Shown in pieces: positions 52,130-64,000 of a stretch of DNA of 64,000 bases. Every line of letters begins with the position of its first letter. The stretch's first letter is position 1. Where the stretch lies: positions 8,003,882 to 8,067,881 of the forward strand of contig NC_036454.1 in the NCBI RefSeq assembly GCF_002775205.1. The letters are read 5' to 3'. A program made the position numbers and the translations under genes. The notes under the pieces are model-generated. The model was not told the DNA's origin, ran no database searches, and saw only the letters and a list, made by a program, of their open reading frames with translations. This stretch comes from Xiphophorus maculatus (taxonomy: Eukaryota; Chordata; Actinopteri; Cyprinodontiformes; Poeciliidae).

Positions 52130-53430
52130 AGAATGAGGTTGTAAGATAAGATGGACTTTAGACAAAATTGGGTAAATTTTAGTTATTGTCCAGCGAACTA
52201 ATTCAATAGAACCTCAGCTAAGATGTTTCTGTATTGGAGATAAGTAAAGATCTTATCTAACTTCATCTAATTACCATATTTATTAACTTCATCTCCCCAT
52301 CTATGCACATTTGAAACACCAACATAAAAAAGTTTAATAGAGGTGGGTCTAAGTGTTATTACTGATGTAGCTTTAATAAAATGTTTCAGTCCAGAACATA
52401 TAAACAATTTTTTTCACATTTCTCAAATGTGAAAAAAAAAGTTAATTATTGGAAAGTCTATTTTTGAAAAATATCCAGAAAATTTTACAGATGCAAACTT
52501 TTCTGGCTGGATCTGTAAAAAAATAACTTCCTGATCTGTTTTCTACCCAACAGCCACAAACACCTAAGATGTTATAAATACTAATCGATTTGCATCAATT
52601 GATCCATCGCGGAACTCCTATTGTACTTTTCCGTTAATCAAGAAATTAGAAAACAATGAAACACTAGTTGCTGTGGTAACCGCTAAGGAGTAGAGGCTTA
52701 GGCAAACAAGAATAAAGATAAGAATTTGAGCCTCAAACAAATAATATGCAAAAATTGTAGCTTATACCATAAATACAGGGTTTTTTTTTTAATGATTTTG
52801 GGATCATGGAAATTCATGGAGAATTCTGCATTTTTGTTTTTCCAATAATGCAGGATTGTGAGTTTGACAATACTGCAATAATAAAATACAGACGAGAAGC
52901 AATTACTTCAAATCAACTTAAGTTCCATATTTAAAGAAAATAAAAATATGGATGCACAATAATCTACGTTTCCTTTTCAAATGTGCACAAAACTTTAATA
53001 TTCTGATAATGCATAAAAACATAATTTTGTGGTTGACATATTTCCAGTAAATAAGAAACGCGATTAAAAAGCACACGAGTAAGTTCAGTCATTAAAAATA
53101 AGAAGACAGAAACTTTTCAGCAGTATATGAGCTTGTTTGCTCAAATATTGATTTCATAGATTTATATACATGTCCTACACACCTCTAAGAACTTATACAA
53201 CCCTTATAAAACTACTGATCTAACTACAATTGACTAATCCATACATAAAAAACTACAGTGTACAGTGCAACACTATGTAAGAATCATTAAAGTCAAACTT
53301 GTATTCCCACAATTCCCCTTTTGACCTGTGCTAAGAGCCCACCTCGGTTGCTGTTCTGATTGGATCCCAATACATGGTACAGAGAGGCCATCAACCTGCA
53401 GTCAGACATGATCTTTGATCTGGAGTTTTA
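52130..53430. other. Intergenic, no gene recognised
   Basis: AT-rich with no gene or definable repeat. A short hairpin occurs at 52406-52440 (tttttttcacatttctcaaa tgtgaaaaaaa). Confidence 0.4.
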
Positions 53431-53439
53431 AGCCTTCTT

Positions 53440-54690
53440 TCTCAGGATTCTACCTACAGAGCTACAATCAGCTCCATTCCCTCTTGGTCAATGTCTTCTT
53501 CATTGATGCCTCGAAACAACATCTGGTAGGGAGGTGGAGCTGAGGGGCTACTAGTCCCCTCTTCAATAGCGGCAGTAATGAGACGACAGTGGTACATGGC
53601 ACAATCTACTTTTAACGACAATAGCTAAAAATGTTGCAGTAGAAACTGACATAATTCCCAAACATGTTGGTGAACCACTTATTCAACCCTCCGTCAATCC
53701 CTGAATGCTTGTGCATAGTTTTACTCAAAGGTTTTTAGACCTTCTAATGCTTTGGTTATGGACCCTTCAGGCGTGCCATTATTGGGTATAAAAGTGCAGC
53801 ACATATCTGCAAACATGGATGATACTCCCCCTTCTTTGGCTAGCAATGTGTCTAAAGCCATCCAGTTTTGCACTGCCTTTAAGGAAGTGGGGGCCAGTTG
53901 GTCTTTTAGGCCTTCATCTTGTGTCAGATTGGCAAAATTCAAGACATTATAATGGACACAGCTGATTAGGTCAACGTCTTTGTTGGGAGTAACTGGGAAC
54001 AGTGAAGATACCAAAGGTATGTTTGTAAACCCTACTGCAATTTTATCCGCTAATTTATATTCATCCAGAGCTCCTCTGGGAACACCTATAGCGTTGATGT
54101 AGGTGGAGGAGTTAGATCAAAAATGTTAGCCGAGCGTCTACTAAACACTAGTCTTTTTTTTTTTTGCATGTGAGAGAGCTTGGAAAATGTTCCTGTGCAG
54201 TAGGTTAAAGTTTTCTGCCCACAACCATGAGTGGCGAGACGAGTCATAGCACAGAGTCCCTGAACTTCATGGGAAACCCCTACATATAGTCTGTGGCCCT
54301 CGCAGTAGTAGTATAGTCCTTCATAGACATTCATTGACTCTACTATTGATGAAAATTTATGTTGATGTTTCCTATAATTTTCTTCACATCTCTGCTATAA
54401 ACTGCAAACTTTTAACAATATTTCCATTCTTGCTGCTGATGTAATATTTCATCAACCATGTCTGCTGTTCTTCATTAAAATAACCCCCCCAGCATAGATT
54501 ATAAATTGGCACAATTGTACTTTAATTTCCATTTGATTATGCTGAACAGACCGCCAATTTACATTTGCAAGGACTTCATCTGGCCATAGTAGCACGCTGT
54601 CTGCAGCCATGTGAGTGAGAAAACCAGAAGCTACTGATCTGACAGCTCTGCTTATATTTTCTCTGCAACATTTTAGCATCAAAACATCCT
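53440..54690 (-). pseudogene. Endogenous retrovirus env remnant (fish type), broken
   Basis: Three minus-strand open pieces lie in order: 54682-54452, 54334-54086 and 54014-53721. The last includes a transmembrane-subunit signature: a heptad region ending LAKEGGVSSMFADMCCTFIP, where the expected CX6CC-type motif of gamma-type retroviral Env proteins has a serine (VSSMF) in place of the first cysteine. A short cytoplasmic-tail-like piece follows (about 53595-53450, in another frame). Several frameshifts and stops separate the pieces and the membrane segment is not intact, so no full protein can be made. No gag, pol or LTR is recognisable nearby. Similar env genes, some of them kept as host genes, are known in percomorph fishes; this copy is not intact. 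Confidence 0.7.
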
Positions 54691-54699
54691 AAGTGTGTA

Positions 54700-57600
54700 A
54701 TGTTAAAATCTCAACATTTCAGCTTATTCTGTTAGCGTGCATAGTGACTCCAATTGTCAGCCAGTCTGGGAATCTCGTCACTAAAAACCAAAAGTACAAT
54801 ATAAACATTGGCACAACTCTTGAAAAAGAAAGAAAAATAGCCATGAAAGCAGTTCTCTATCTAAGATTGTCTTTTCTGAAGCTTTAGTTATATTAAATTT
54901 AAATGATCTCCACATTCCCATCATAGATGGATTGAGAGTGCTGTGACTTTTAACCTCCATTAGCCTACATTTATGTGAAAACACTCCAAGCATCAATTAT
55001 TGACGGATTAACAAAGATCACTCTACTGATTTCTAATCAATAAGTAGAACCTATGTAATGTTTATTAATGCAATACTGCACTGGAGATGGTTTTTATTTT
55101 GACTAAAACAAAAATTAATAAGAAAAAGTTGCTTTAAACTACAAAGCTGTTGAACATTTGAGATCAGTTTTTAGGTTCGCATGATTAAAAAGAATCAAAT
55201 ATCTAAATCAATGCACCCCTAATCAAACGGGTTACATTTTTATACTTTTTCATTTGTGAAGTACATTGCTATTTACAGAATCTGAGAACCAGTGAACGTT
55301 TTCCGCATATACTTTTTCCCAATGTTTTCTCTAAATAATGAAATAATCTTGAGAAAACAAAGTTGATTCCTTCCTTCAGAAGCATCCACTAAACCTGAGT
55401 TTAACACACACACACACACACCAATCATCAAGAAAATGTGTTTTCTTGAGATTATCTAGTGATCTCAAGAAAACCATTGAGAAAAAGTATATGCTGAAAA
55501 TGTCCACTTTCAGCTTCCGTATCTATTTTTGCTTTTACAACTTAACATTTTGCATGTTGAGCTTTGGCTTCATTTGACCAGAGCTTTAGTTGTACAGCCA
55601 TGTCTTTTTAGGTTTGCAGTTGTGTCATAATTTTTCTATTTTCAGATGATGGATTGAACATTTCTCTGCTTAAAGTGCAAAGTTTGGCTCATGTTTTATA
55701 ATCCAACTCTGTGCTAATCATTTTCATAACTTTTTTCCTGAATTGTCTCCTGTGTTTCTTTCTGGTGCTGTTTGTTTGGTAATGTTTTCAAAGAAACCTC
55801 TGTGGTTTTCTCAGCAGAGGTATTTTAATAACAGAGATTAATCATATTAGTATTTAGGGGTATCGGAGTTAAAAAGATTGGTATAAACAAGGTTTAGTTG
55901 TTTGTTATTTTCACCTAGTCATAACACAAACATTTGTTGGAGTGATGTGAGAAAATGTGAAAAACATTCAAGGAAACAATTATTCTCTTTAATGACATGC
56001 TAAACAGTGTAAATGATCTGCTGTGAGCCTTCGTAGTCAAACAAATAAAAACACCCACAAGCTCTTAGCATTGTGTCAGTACCAGCAGCCACTGGCTCTG
56101 CAGGAAACCCACGGAGCAATTCACTCATGCATTTAGCTTTGCAATCTAGAATAACATTAGTTCTGCTCTGACAATGTTTTCTTTCAGGATTCCCGTTTTG
56201 TTCCCTGAATATATTTCTGTTAACGGTGGAGAAAAGGTTTGGAGAAATTGGAGCACAAATGTTTCAGACTGATGCTACGCGGAGTGATATGGAGGGACTC
56301 TGGCATCAACTGGTTTTGTGTTAGAATAAACAATATGCAGCAGTAGAAACAAACACTGATATTTTTTTTTTGTTGAAAGAATCACAGACGATTGTAAATT
56401 TGTTTTTTCATCTTTTGTACATTGATAAAATCGACTTGAAGAACCTGATATTGTGATGCACAGTACCGTCACGTATTCTGCAACATCGCCGCAATCATTC
56501 TTACTCTTCCTACCGTTTCTCATTTACTTCTTGTCGGCGGCTCCACCTAGTGGCGTGGAGTGATATAGCACGACATAACAAAACAGCTTTGTTCACTGAT
56601 TTGCTGAATAATTAGAAAATCTAATGGTTTAATTAAAAAAAAAAAACCATAAAGGTATTTCATCTTTTACATATTTTTTAATATTACAATCACAAACTTA
56701 TTCTATTTGGCTTTTATGTAACTGACCAGCACAGATATGTGTGACATGGAGGGAAAATTATACTGTATAAATGCACATTTGTGTTTAACCCCATCTACTC
56801 TGATATGAACTGAAACAGAAATACAAGTCAGTAAAATACAAAGAGAAGTAAAACAAAACAGTGGCAGGAGGATGTCAGGGAAACTAAGGGAGGGAGACTA
56901 ATGAACACAAATAGAGCTATGAAAATATCTTCTAAAGGAAAAATGAACACAGATCTAAGAGAATTAACTCCAGATCCACGCAAGGTGGTAGGAGAAAAAA
57001 AGTTGTTTTCTAACAGAGTGTATTAATTAAATGTTACAAACTTGAATTTAAATTGAATAATAAACACTGATAAGGTTAAGTACATGTGAATTGAACATTA
57101 CGTCTCCACCTCTGTTGTGTCCTGATGGACTCTCTCCCTGCTCACCACTCATTGATCCCAGATTCTCAGGAAACAGATCCATGTGAGAACAAGTCATGCA
57201 TTTTGATGCTCATGTTGCCTCCATACTTCAGAAAGTTGACCTGATTGACCAAAACCAATGTGATTTTTGGATTCAGCACAAACCCCCAGACAATTTTTTT
57301 GGCTGCTGACCGTTGTTATGAGTATTTACCACATTGCAAATTTTAAACTGTAGAACTTTTTTGCAACTTCATCAGTGCAGAACCAAAAATTTGTGTCAGG
57401 TTCAAACTAAAAAGGATCAGACCTTTCGATGAAAGCGCGACCGATCAGACGGGTAGCTGTCCTCGCAGGGGCCAATAACTGATCTTCACAGTACAAAGCT
57501 GCGCAGCCTCTTTTCATGTCACTTTCATTGAGTGGAGGGCCACCGTGTGAGCTCTGTAAAGAGGCTGTGCCCATTCAAGGGACTAAAGAGGACAAAGCTG

Positions 57601-57890
57601 AGCTCGCCGTGGTGCCACACAGACTCACAACCAAAATAGGAACGAAGCAAAGCGACAAGGGAGGGCTCAAGAGAACAAGAGGCGGGGAGTGAATTATGTT
57701 AAATTCATCTGCTGAATACATTTACTGGAAACTGATCAAAAACTAGACCTCTGTTTAGAGACATTTCACTTATTAAAGGAGATAAAGTGACGGATATTAC
57801 ATATAGTTGATGCCTGAAGACATGCGCTGAGTCTCATCGGAATAATACAAACACTATGCATCAGTTTGCATGAAAATATTTAAGAAGATG
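54700..57890. other. Intergenic upstream of the Ig-receptor gene
   Basis: No gene found. It contains the small element at 55297-55503. A less AT-rich island at about 57420-57680 has no repeat signature and lies 250-500 bases before the receptor's first coding exon, so it is a plausible promoter or enhancer region. Confidence 0.4.
55297..55503. mobile_element. ~207-bp MITE-like inverted repeat
   Basis: cgttttccgcatatactttt tcccaatg at 55297 pairs with cattgagaaaaagtatatgc tgaaaatg ending about 55502; further in, ataatcttgagaaaac pairs with gttttcttgagattat. A (CA)n tract of about 18 bp (55404-55421) lies in the loop. Confidence 0.65.
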
Positions 57891-57930
57891 CGCTTTACCT
57901 TTATGTGCACATCACAGACAGACACCATGG

Positions 57931-60900
57931 ATGAAGCTGCATGTTGGTTTCCTTCTTCTTCTGATGGAGCTCTGCAGTAGGATGCAGGTCTGTGTCTCCA
58001 TCTGTTTGTTATCGCAGATGACTTCCCTGCTCTGCTTGCTCATCCTGTTTGGCTCGGCAGTCACATCTCCTCTGGGTGAGTCCTGCAGGCTTCTCTTTCC
58101 CATTATACACCAAATAACTTTAATTACAACAATGCATTGGATTTACGCCCTAACCGTATCCCAGTTTGGATTTGAGGAGTGCACAATGATGTTGTCTTGC
58201 TAATCCACAATTAACAAAGAGCAAACAAATTTAACTGAAATATCATCTTTAAAGAATTAAGATGATGTAGGAAAAAAATTTCTCAACTTGGAAAGATTGA
58301 TATTGGTTCATAAATGACTTTTACCTTTTAATACAGTTTCTTTTAATTTTATGCATGTTTATGTCCAGGACGAAGCATTTAAATAATTCTTCAGCAACAC
58401 AATGTATGCACTAAGATGCAAAATGCATCATAAATATTGAACTATCCATAGGATTTATAGCAGCTTTAGTTAGCATCATAAAGTTCTTGCACCATATAAT
58501 ATTTATAGTAAAAACTAAATATATGTTATGTAGAAAACAATTTTTAGCTGTGAGAAAATATTTTTGCAGAAGTTTAAAATACTGCTCTGAGAAAGGATTG
58601 CTAGTCAGAAAGTGTCGACTCCTTTTGGTTTGTATTTTTAACAAAAGGCATCCACGGTGTCACTGTGCATGAATTTATGCTTTATTGTTACCACTGGATG
58701 TTTCTTATTGTAATGAACTGTGGTTATTGTGGTGGAGGATGGATGTGGTGGACCCAGGTATTGGTGAAAATGATGGTTTTAATGAAGAGAAACACAAAAT
58801 CCAGGCAGCACAGGTGAGCAGTGAGGCTAGGAGCTCAGTCACTGGTAGCAACTGGAAACCAGCACACGAATGAACCAGAGCAGGGTAGACCAGACACAAT
58901 GATCCGACAACTAGCAGGGCACACAGGTGAGTTTAAATACACAGGGAGATAATCAGGGGGAACAAGGAACAGCTGGAGACAGTCAAGGGAAAGACTCAGT
59001 AATATAGAAACATACACAAAAAACAAATCATTACACTTATTGAAATTTTGATGCAATTTACACCCTGCTTTACTTTTCATATATTGATTCACCCAGTAAT
59101 GTTGACTCCATCAACCTTTAGTTCTATTAATTTGCCAGGAAATTTAATTTATGAACCTTTTTATGAATTGTTTTATCTGAATTCTACCATAAACTTGAGG
59201 CATTTATTATCCATAGTCACTTCAAAAACAATATTTTTTTCTATCCTTTTCATCATCCTGATAGTTTTTACACAAAATAAATGGAAAACAGTTATAAATA
59301 AGCACATATTCTGTGAGAGATTCCAAACTTCCCCAGTGGTTGCATTTCTGAATGATAACTGGATTTAATATCTGTTAAACGTGTCTATAATATTTCTGGT
59401 TTCCAGGTTTGGAGGATGTTTTCTTTAGTCCCCAGGACCAGACAGTGAAAGAAGGAGAGGCTGTTTTCCTGCAGTGTGTGTCTGGAGAAAGTTCGCCTGC
59501 AGCAAACGTCTCATGGCTCAAAGACGGACGGATCGTCACAAGAGGCAGACAGTTTCAGGTGAGGCAGGTCGAAACAGAACATTTTAATTGGTTTTTACAT
59601 CCTAATTGGTCGCTTACAGAGACATTAAGCAGATTTTTTTTCAGAAAAAAATATGTTTTATCTAGATCTTCTACTTCTAAGTTCTGTCTAAACTTTTAAC
59701 ATTTTAATTTATCTGCAGTTTGTTTAAAAACTCCTGATTAACTCTGACTGAACAGTTTGATAAATTTAAAACCTTCTCAATCACCTACAATGATGCTAAT
59801 GATGCCAATTATCTTTTCTTTCCAGATTTCTAGAACTCACTCAATTAATAAAAACCAAATTCAGTCAACAAGGTCATATTCTAATTTAATCTTGAATCTA
59901 TTGCTGCTGATAAACTCTCTTCTATTAAGTGAAAAAAAACATTATTTATGTTTTTGTAACTTCGTCCTTGTTCTCTTCTTTTGATGTTTTTCTTTTGCTC
60001 AGGATTTTTACGCTGATTTTTTCTTCGTATTTGTATCAGCATAAAAAGCTGAATGCATTTAGATGAATCATTGTCAGAATGTGTTTGCTTTACCTGCTAC
60101 TTTCTCAATCAATCTTAAATATTTGATGAGACGAATCGCTTATTTTGAAATCTGAAGTTTTTGGTAGCTTGGAAAGAGACGCAGAGAAAAATAACACATT
60201 TAGATAAAAAGTGTCATTTTACTGATAATTTAACAAAGCTTTCTGATTTCTTTCCTGTTAAGGGGGAATATGGAGGAGGACAACAGAAGAAAACTTCAGG
60301 CACGCTGCACCTTTTCAATGCAACATTGCAGGATGATGGGATATATGTTTGTGTCGCACACAACTCTCTGCTGAACATCAGCAGGAGGAGTAAACCAGCT
60401 AAGCTAACTGTGGAAGGTGAGAACAAACTCTTTCAAACTCAAACAGCCACTTCCTGAAAAACGCTTGGTCCACCCACAACATTTATGACTAACTCAGTCT
60501 GTGCGGTAGGTGTTCCTCTGGGTCCGAAGCTCGTCCAGGGCCCTGACAACATCACGGTTACCATGGGAACTGAGGTCTCCATGCAGTGCACAGTCCGTGG
60601 CTTCCCTGTTCCCATGGTGCACTGGTTCAAAGACGGCTGCCTCCTGTCGAGGTGCTCGGCCACATTCAGCCTCCTGAACAATGGGCAGCTGCTCATACTG
60701 AGGTCAGACACTCCACAGGACAGCAGGGAAACATTCGGTGTCTGCTCTCCTGACTCGCTCGTTTTAATGCCGCACAACACGTCGTAAAGCATGTGTCAAA
60801 CTCGAGGCCAAATCTGGCCCGCCGTAGATTTTTATGTTGCCCTCTAGACTCCAAATTACATCAATAAGTCCCACCAGTTTCTCACAAATCTGCAAAATTC

Positions 60901-63341
60901 TGATAAAATCAACAGATTGCCACATTTTTTCTAATTTTACTGAAAATGTTTTTCTCAAAATTGGTCAAAAACATTGGGTTAAATTGACTGCTGCCTCAGC
61001 CTTACTTGATTATAGTCTGTGACCGTTACAGCGAGGAATAAAATCATACATTAGAGCAAATATCATAAAAAATCCTTACAAATATTTCTAAATTAGCACC
61101 ACAAAATCTGTAGTTTTGACTAGAAAAAAAACACAAAAACAATCAAAATCCTGGAGTGACATCTATTTATTACTATTTTAACAGTTTATTGGGTTTTATC
61201 AATACAATCTGGCACAACTGGTCCTCTAAGAGCTGATTAGTGATATGGCTCAAAATGACACTGAGTTTGAGCTGGTGGAAATGTTGCCCTTTGCTTGTCT
61301 CAAATTCTACCATAAAAAACTTTTAAAAAAAAGAACCTGCAGCCCTAACTCCAGTCACTGATGTGAATCTAGTCGCCACAACCCATAGATAATCAGATAA
61401 ACAGATGGTAATTCACAGGTACGTCAATAATCAAGTACCAGAAATGTGATATACTCTCAATTCCTTACTGATGTTTCACATATAATAGGAAAAAAGACTG
61501 ATGGCAACATCCTTAGTGATTCTAACTCCACCAAACATACACGTACAAACTCACAAATACTCGTTTTAGTGATTTGCTTAAATGTAGCATTCATTAATGA
61601 ACGTTGGTTGTTTATTTTATATTTGGTGAGTTGGAACCATGTCTTGATTTATTTTTGTCAAAAAAAGGTTTTTTTATGAATTTAGTTTTTGTTTGATTTG
61701 TATTTCATTTCTCATAATCACTGTAGAAAACCTTGGTGTTTTAGACCAATGTTGCCCTGAGGCAACAAACCCAGATCTGGGAGGCGTCAGGGTCCGATTT
61801 GATAATGGATATGTAATCAGGGACCACAAGCTCCCAAATAATGCAGGAAAACATTTTTTCCCGCAAAAAATAAAAAGCCATACCATAGAGGGTTAATTTG
61901 TTAAAATTATAGAATATATAGGTTGAAATATTAATGCTCTGGATTATAATGTTGGAGAAGCAGCTGACAAAATCTACAGTTTCTTTCATCTGGTCTTAAT
62001 CTTGATGAAAATTGTATTTGTATTTAAATAAAAGTCCTGCAATTTACAAACCCACAAAGCTCAACATCAGTCTTTATTTTCATAAAGTGAATGATTTTCT
62101 TTCAACATTAGTGTTTAGTTTTGAGTTTACAGTTCTTTGATTACATTTTCATGAGTTCTGTTTTTGAAGATCATAGCAAAGTTAGTAAATCTTATTAGTA
62201 TGAGTACTAAGACAAAAACGGAAGATTTTGAATCTTTGAATTTGCGTTTTTATCTGCTGAAATCAAAAGTTTCATTTGTGTTTGTAATAGAAATGTGACA
62301 AAGCAGGACGAAGGCTGGTATCACTGTGAAGCATCAATCCAGGAAGAGACTATCAAGTCACAGTCAGCTTTCCTGCTTCTAGCCGGTACTTTGAATTTTA
62401 ACAAAATTATCAAAAAGCAATTACTGTCACACATTTGAGCATGCAGTCATGTGTTTTCAGACATGCAATGGAGTTTTGTGCAGCAGCCCTCAAGCCTGAC
62501 TGTCAGGAGAGGAGAAAACGTGACGCTCACCTGCAGACCTCCATACAGTCGACCAGAAGCTGATGTGTCCTGGTTCAAAGGCAACCAGCTTCTCTCTCCA
62601 GCAGTAAACATGACTGTGTTACCCAGTGGAGACCTCTTCTTTCACAGGTCTCTCTTTTAAAACACATATAATTGGATAAATTACTATAATATCTTCCACT
62701 CTAGCAAAACTTTCTGCATTTTTCATGCTTTTCCTTCAGCATCCAGGAGCATGATGGTGGCGTTTACTTCTGCAGGGCGTCGAACTCTCACCTCCAAAGA
62801 TTTCTTACTTCTAGAAGAGCGACTCTGACTGTGCTGGGTGTGGGAAAAACACAAAACTACATTTGCTGCCCCAGAATGCAGGGCAAAAACACACAATCTT
62901 AAGTGTTTCTGTTCTAGTTTATAGTGCAAGTATCTTAATACACTTGAAATAAGACTAAACTAACTTACAAGTAACTTTTCAGCAAGTAATTGGGACTTAA
63001 AATGACAAGAGGCCCTAAAACAGCTCATTCTGAAAGTAAGTTGTCTTACTTCAAAGTGTACTAATTTATTTGGACTAGAAACTAGACCAAAACACTTGTT
63101 AAGATTTTGTGTTTTTCCAGAGTCGCATGAAAAAAATGAGTTTGGCTTTCAGAAAGCTTTATTTCTTCTTTCTCTTTCTTCCTGTAGCTCCTCCTTTAGT
63201 GAAATTGTGGCCCACAGTATTGATGGTTCCTGTTGGAGCCCCAGCAGTGCTGGAGTGTGAGGTGTCCGGTCATCCTTTGCCCTCCATCAGCTGGATGAAA
63301 AGAGGCCACTCCAAGCAAACCGGAGGGAAAGTTGCACTAGG
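57931..63341 (+). CDS. Ig-superfamily receptor, 5' part, four Ig domains (DCC/protogenin/IGDCC-like)
   Basis: Exons: 57931-58075, 59407-59558, 60263-60416, 60510-60702, 62291-62385, 62461-62647, 62740-62837, 63188-63341, then beyond the window. The first ATG (57927) stops after 17 codons; ATG 57931 stays open, and an in-frame ATG at 58018 (MTSLLCLLILFGSAVTS) gives the cleaner signal peptide. Each Ig domain is split over two exons; paired cysteines appear as AVFLQC/YVC, VSMQC/YHC, VTLTC/YFC and AVLEC (partner outside), with WLKDG, WFKDG, WFKGN and WMKRG as the core tryptophans. Junction phases run 1, 0, 1, 2, 1, 2, 1, 2. Four Ig domains with this exon pattern and the APPLVKLWP start of Ig4 recall protogenin and IGDCC3/4, adhesion and guidance type receptors with fibronectin III repeats, which would lie to the right. 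ROBO or other Ig-family membership is not excluded. Confidence 0.7.
58725..59040. repeat. Dispersed repeat in receptor intron 1
   Basis: ggtggaggatggatgtggtg gacccagg ... tttaatgaagagaaacacaa aatccaggcag ... ggcacacaggtgagtttaaa tac ... ggaacagctggagacagtca. GC-richer than the intron around it and similar in style to a common fish interspersed repeat. No reading frame of interest. Confidence 0.45.
60785..61290. mobile_element. hAT-like non-autonomous element in receptor intron 4
   Basis: Begins catgtgtcaaactcgaggcc aaatctggcccgcc and ends near gctcaaaatgacactgagtt tga, an imperfect inverse of the start (tcaaactc...gtgtca). The start is the well-known GTCAAACTC.AGGCC...TGGCCCGCC type end of hAT-derived repeats in vertebrates. 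Confidence 0.6.
61640..61896. mobile_element. Possible piggyBac-like element end
   Basis: gttgccctgaggcaacaaac ccagatctggg ... gccataccatagagggttaa ends in GGGTTAA, the terminus plus TTAA target expected of piggyBac elements. The opposite end was not found. The apparent frame at 61693-61896 is not recognisable. Confidence 0.35.
62915..63115. repeat. Family E related repeat with family A fragment
   Basis: agtgcaagtatcttaataca cttgaaataagactaaacta acttacaagtaacttttcag and cttgttaagattttgtgttt resemble the end of the crystallin-intron copy (23100-23220). Between them, aatgacaagaggccctaaaa cagctcattctgaaag (63000-63035) is a family A fragment, so one is inserted in the other. Confidence 0.5.
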
Positions 63342-63474
63342 GTAGGTTGCCATGTTGGTGTGTTGAATAAAACACTTAACAAAAATTTTAAAAAGCGATA
63401 CTGTTTAAAAATCTCATTCTTTTGTTTTATTCTCGCAAAGAATACAAGTGTCTTGTTTTTCCATGTTTTTAAAG

Positions 63475-64000
63475 GAAACCTGTTATGCAAAATTCACCTT
63501 TTGCACATTTTGTACTTCCTTTTTGGGTCTCTACTGCTTCTAGAAAACACCCACTCATTTCTTGGCAGTAAGTTAATGTTGTTTTACTATCTGAAATATG
63601 AGCCATTTCCAAAATGTCCATGGACCTTACTGTAATCTTACAACACAAGTAGAGATCCAGCACATTTGGTCAGCTGGTTTTACCGCTATATGCGCTGTAC
63701 AATGGCTGCTGGAAAAGAGAAGTGTTTTGTTATTAACTTACCATCTAGAAACCACTCTCTATATTTTTGTTGGTTATGCAGGAGGCTCTACTTCTGCTTT
63801 TCAAAGATGTACGGTTGTATAATTGCACATTTTATTTCATCCACTTTCACATGAGTGTAAATGTTGAGTTTGGGGACGTGGCCATCAGCAGGTTATTTTG
63901 ATTTAAAATGACAAGAGGCCCTAAAACATCTCATGACACTAAAATCTCATTATCTAAGGATGAATCTGCACAAAAGATCTAATGAACATATATTGCATAA
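63475..64000 (+). mobile_element. Family A element, copy 6, cut by the window edge
   Basis: tttaaaggaaacctgttatg caaaattcaccttttgcaca then ggtctctactgcttctagaa aacaccca, cagcacatttggtcagctgg, tgcaggaggctctacttctg, agaggccctaaaacatctca and aaggatgaatctgcacaaaa. Lies in the intron after receptor exon 8. Confidence 0.75.

Noticed and set aside
60439-60792. 117-codon minus-strand frame
   Set aside because: Antisense shadow of receptor exon 4, which has Ig-domain cysteines and correct splice sites on the plus strand.

Overview
The window is vertebrate nuclear DNA, most likely from a percomorph teleost fish. The evidence is split genes with GT/AG introns, a methionine-rich fish-type gamma-M crystallin, a degraded fish-type retroviral env gene, and a dense load of short non-autonomous DNA transposons, long simple repeats and LINE 3' ends in AT-rich intergenic DNA. 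There are no operons, ribosome-binding sites or CRISPR arrays.

Layout. 1-22,000: no protein-coding gene found. This part holds nested transposons (fold-back elements at 823-1664 and 3189-3920, five copies of one dispersed element), long AT, AAT and GGAA simple repeats, two degenerate minisatellites, and a few less repetitive islands (about 15.0-15.4, 16.5-17.1 and 17.6-18.2 kb) that could be regulatory. 22,330-25,224 (-): a complete three-exon gamma-M crystallin gene with a TATA box. 27,690-38,480 (+): INPP5E, the ciliary inositol-polyphosphate 5-phosphatase, ten coding exons, 625 codons, ending in a CaaX box. 38,890-41,474: a transposon remnant, a coding-like minus-strand fragment broken by one stop codon, and a small minus-strand gene for a secreted or membrane coiled-coil protein that I do not recognise. 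42,969-52,122 (+): PMPCA, alpha subunit of the mitochondrial processing peptidase, thirteen exons, 517 codons. 53,440-54,690 (-): a broken endogenous-retrovirus env remnant. 57,931-64,000 (+): the 5' part of an immunoglobulin-superfamily receptor gene with four Ig domains, most like the DCC/protogenin/IGDCC group, running off the right edge.

INPP5E and PMPCA are also neighbours in human (9q34.3), so this part is conserved synteny, but here both point the same way whereas the human pair is convergent. The genes do not form a pathway: one is a lens structural protein, one a ciliary phosphoinositide phosphatase, one a mitochondrial import protease subunit and one an adhesion or guidance type receptor.

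All exon boundaries were read by eye from splice consensus and reading-frame continuity. In the four recognised genes every junction keeps frame. Transposon names are family-level judgements from terminal repeats and target duplications, not database matches.
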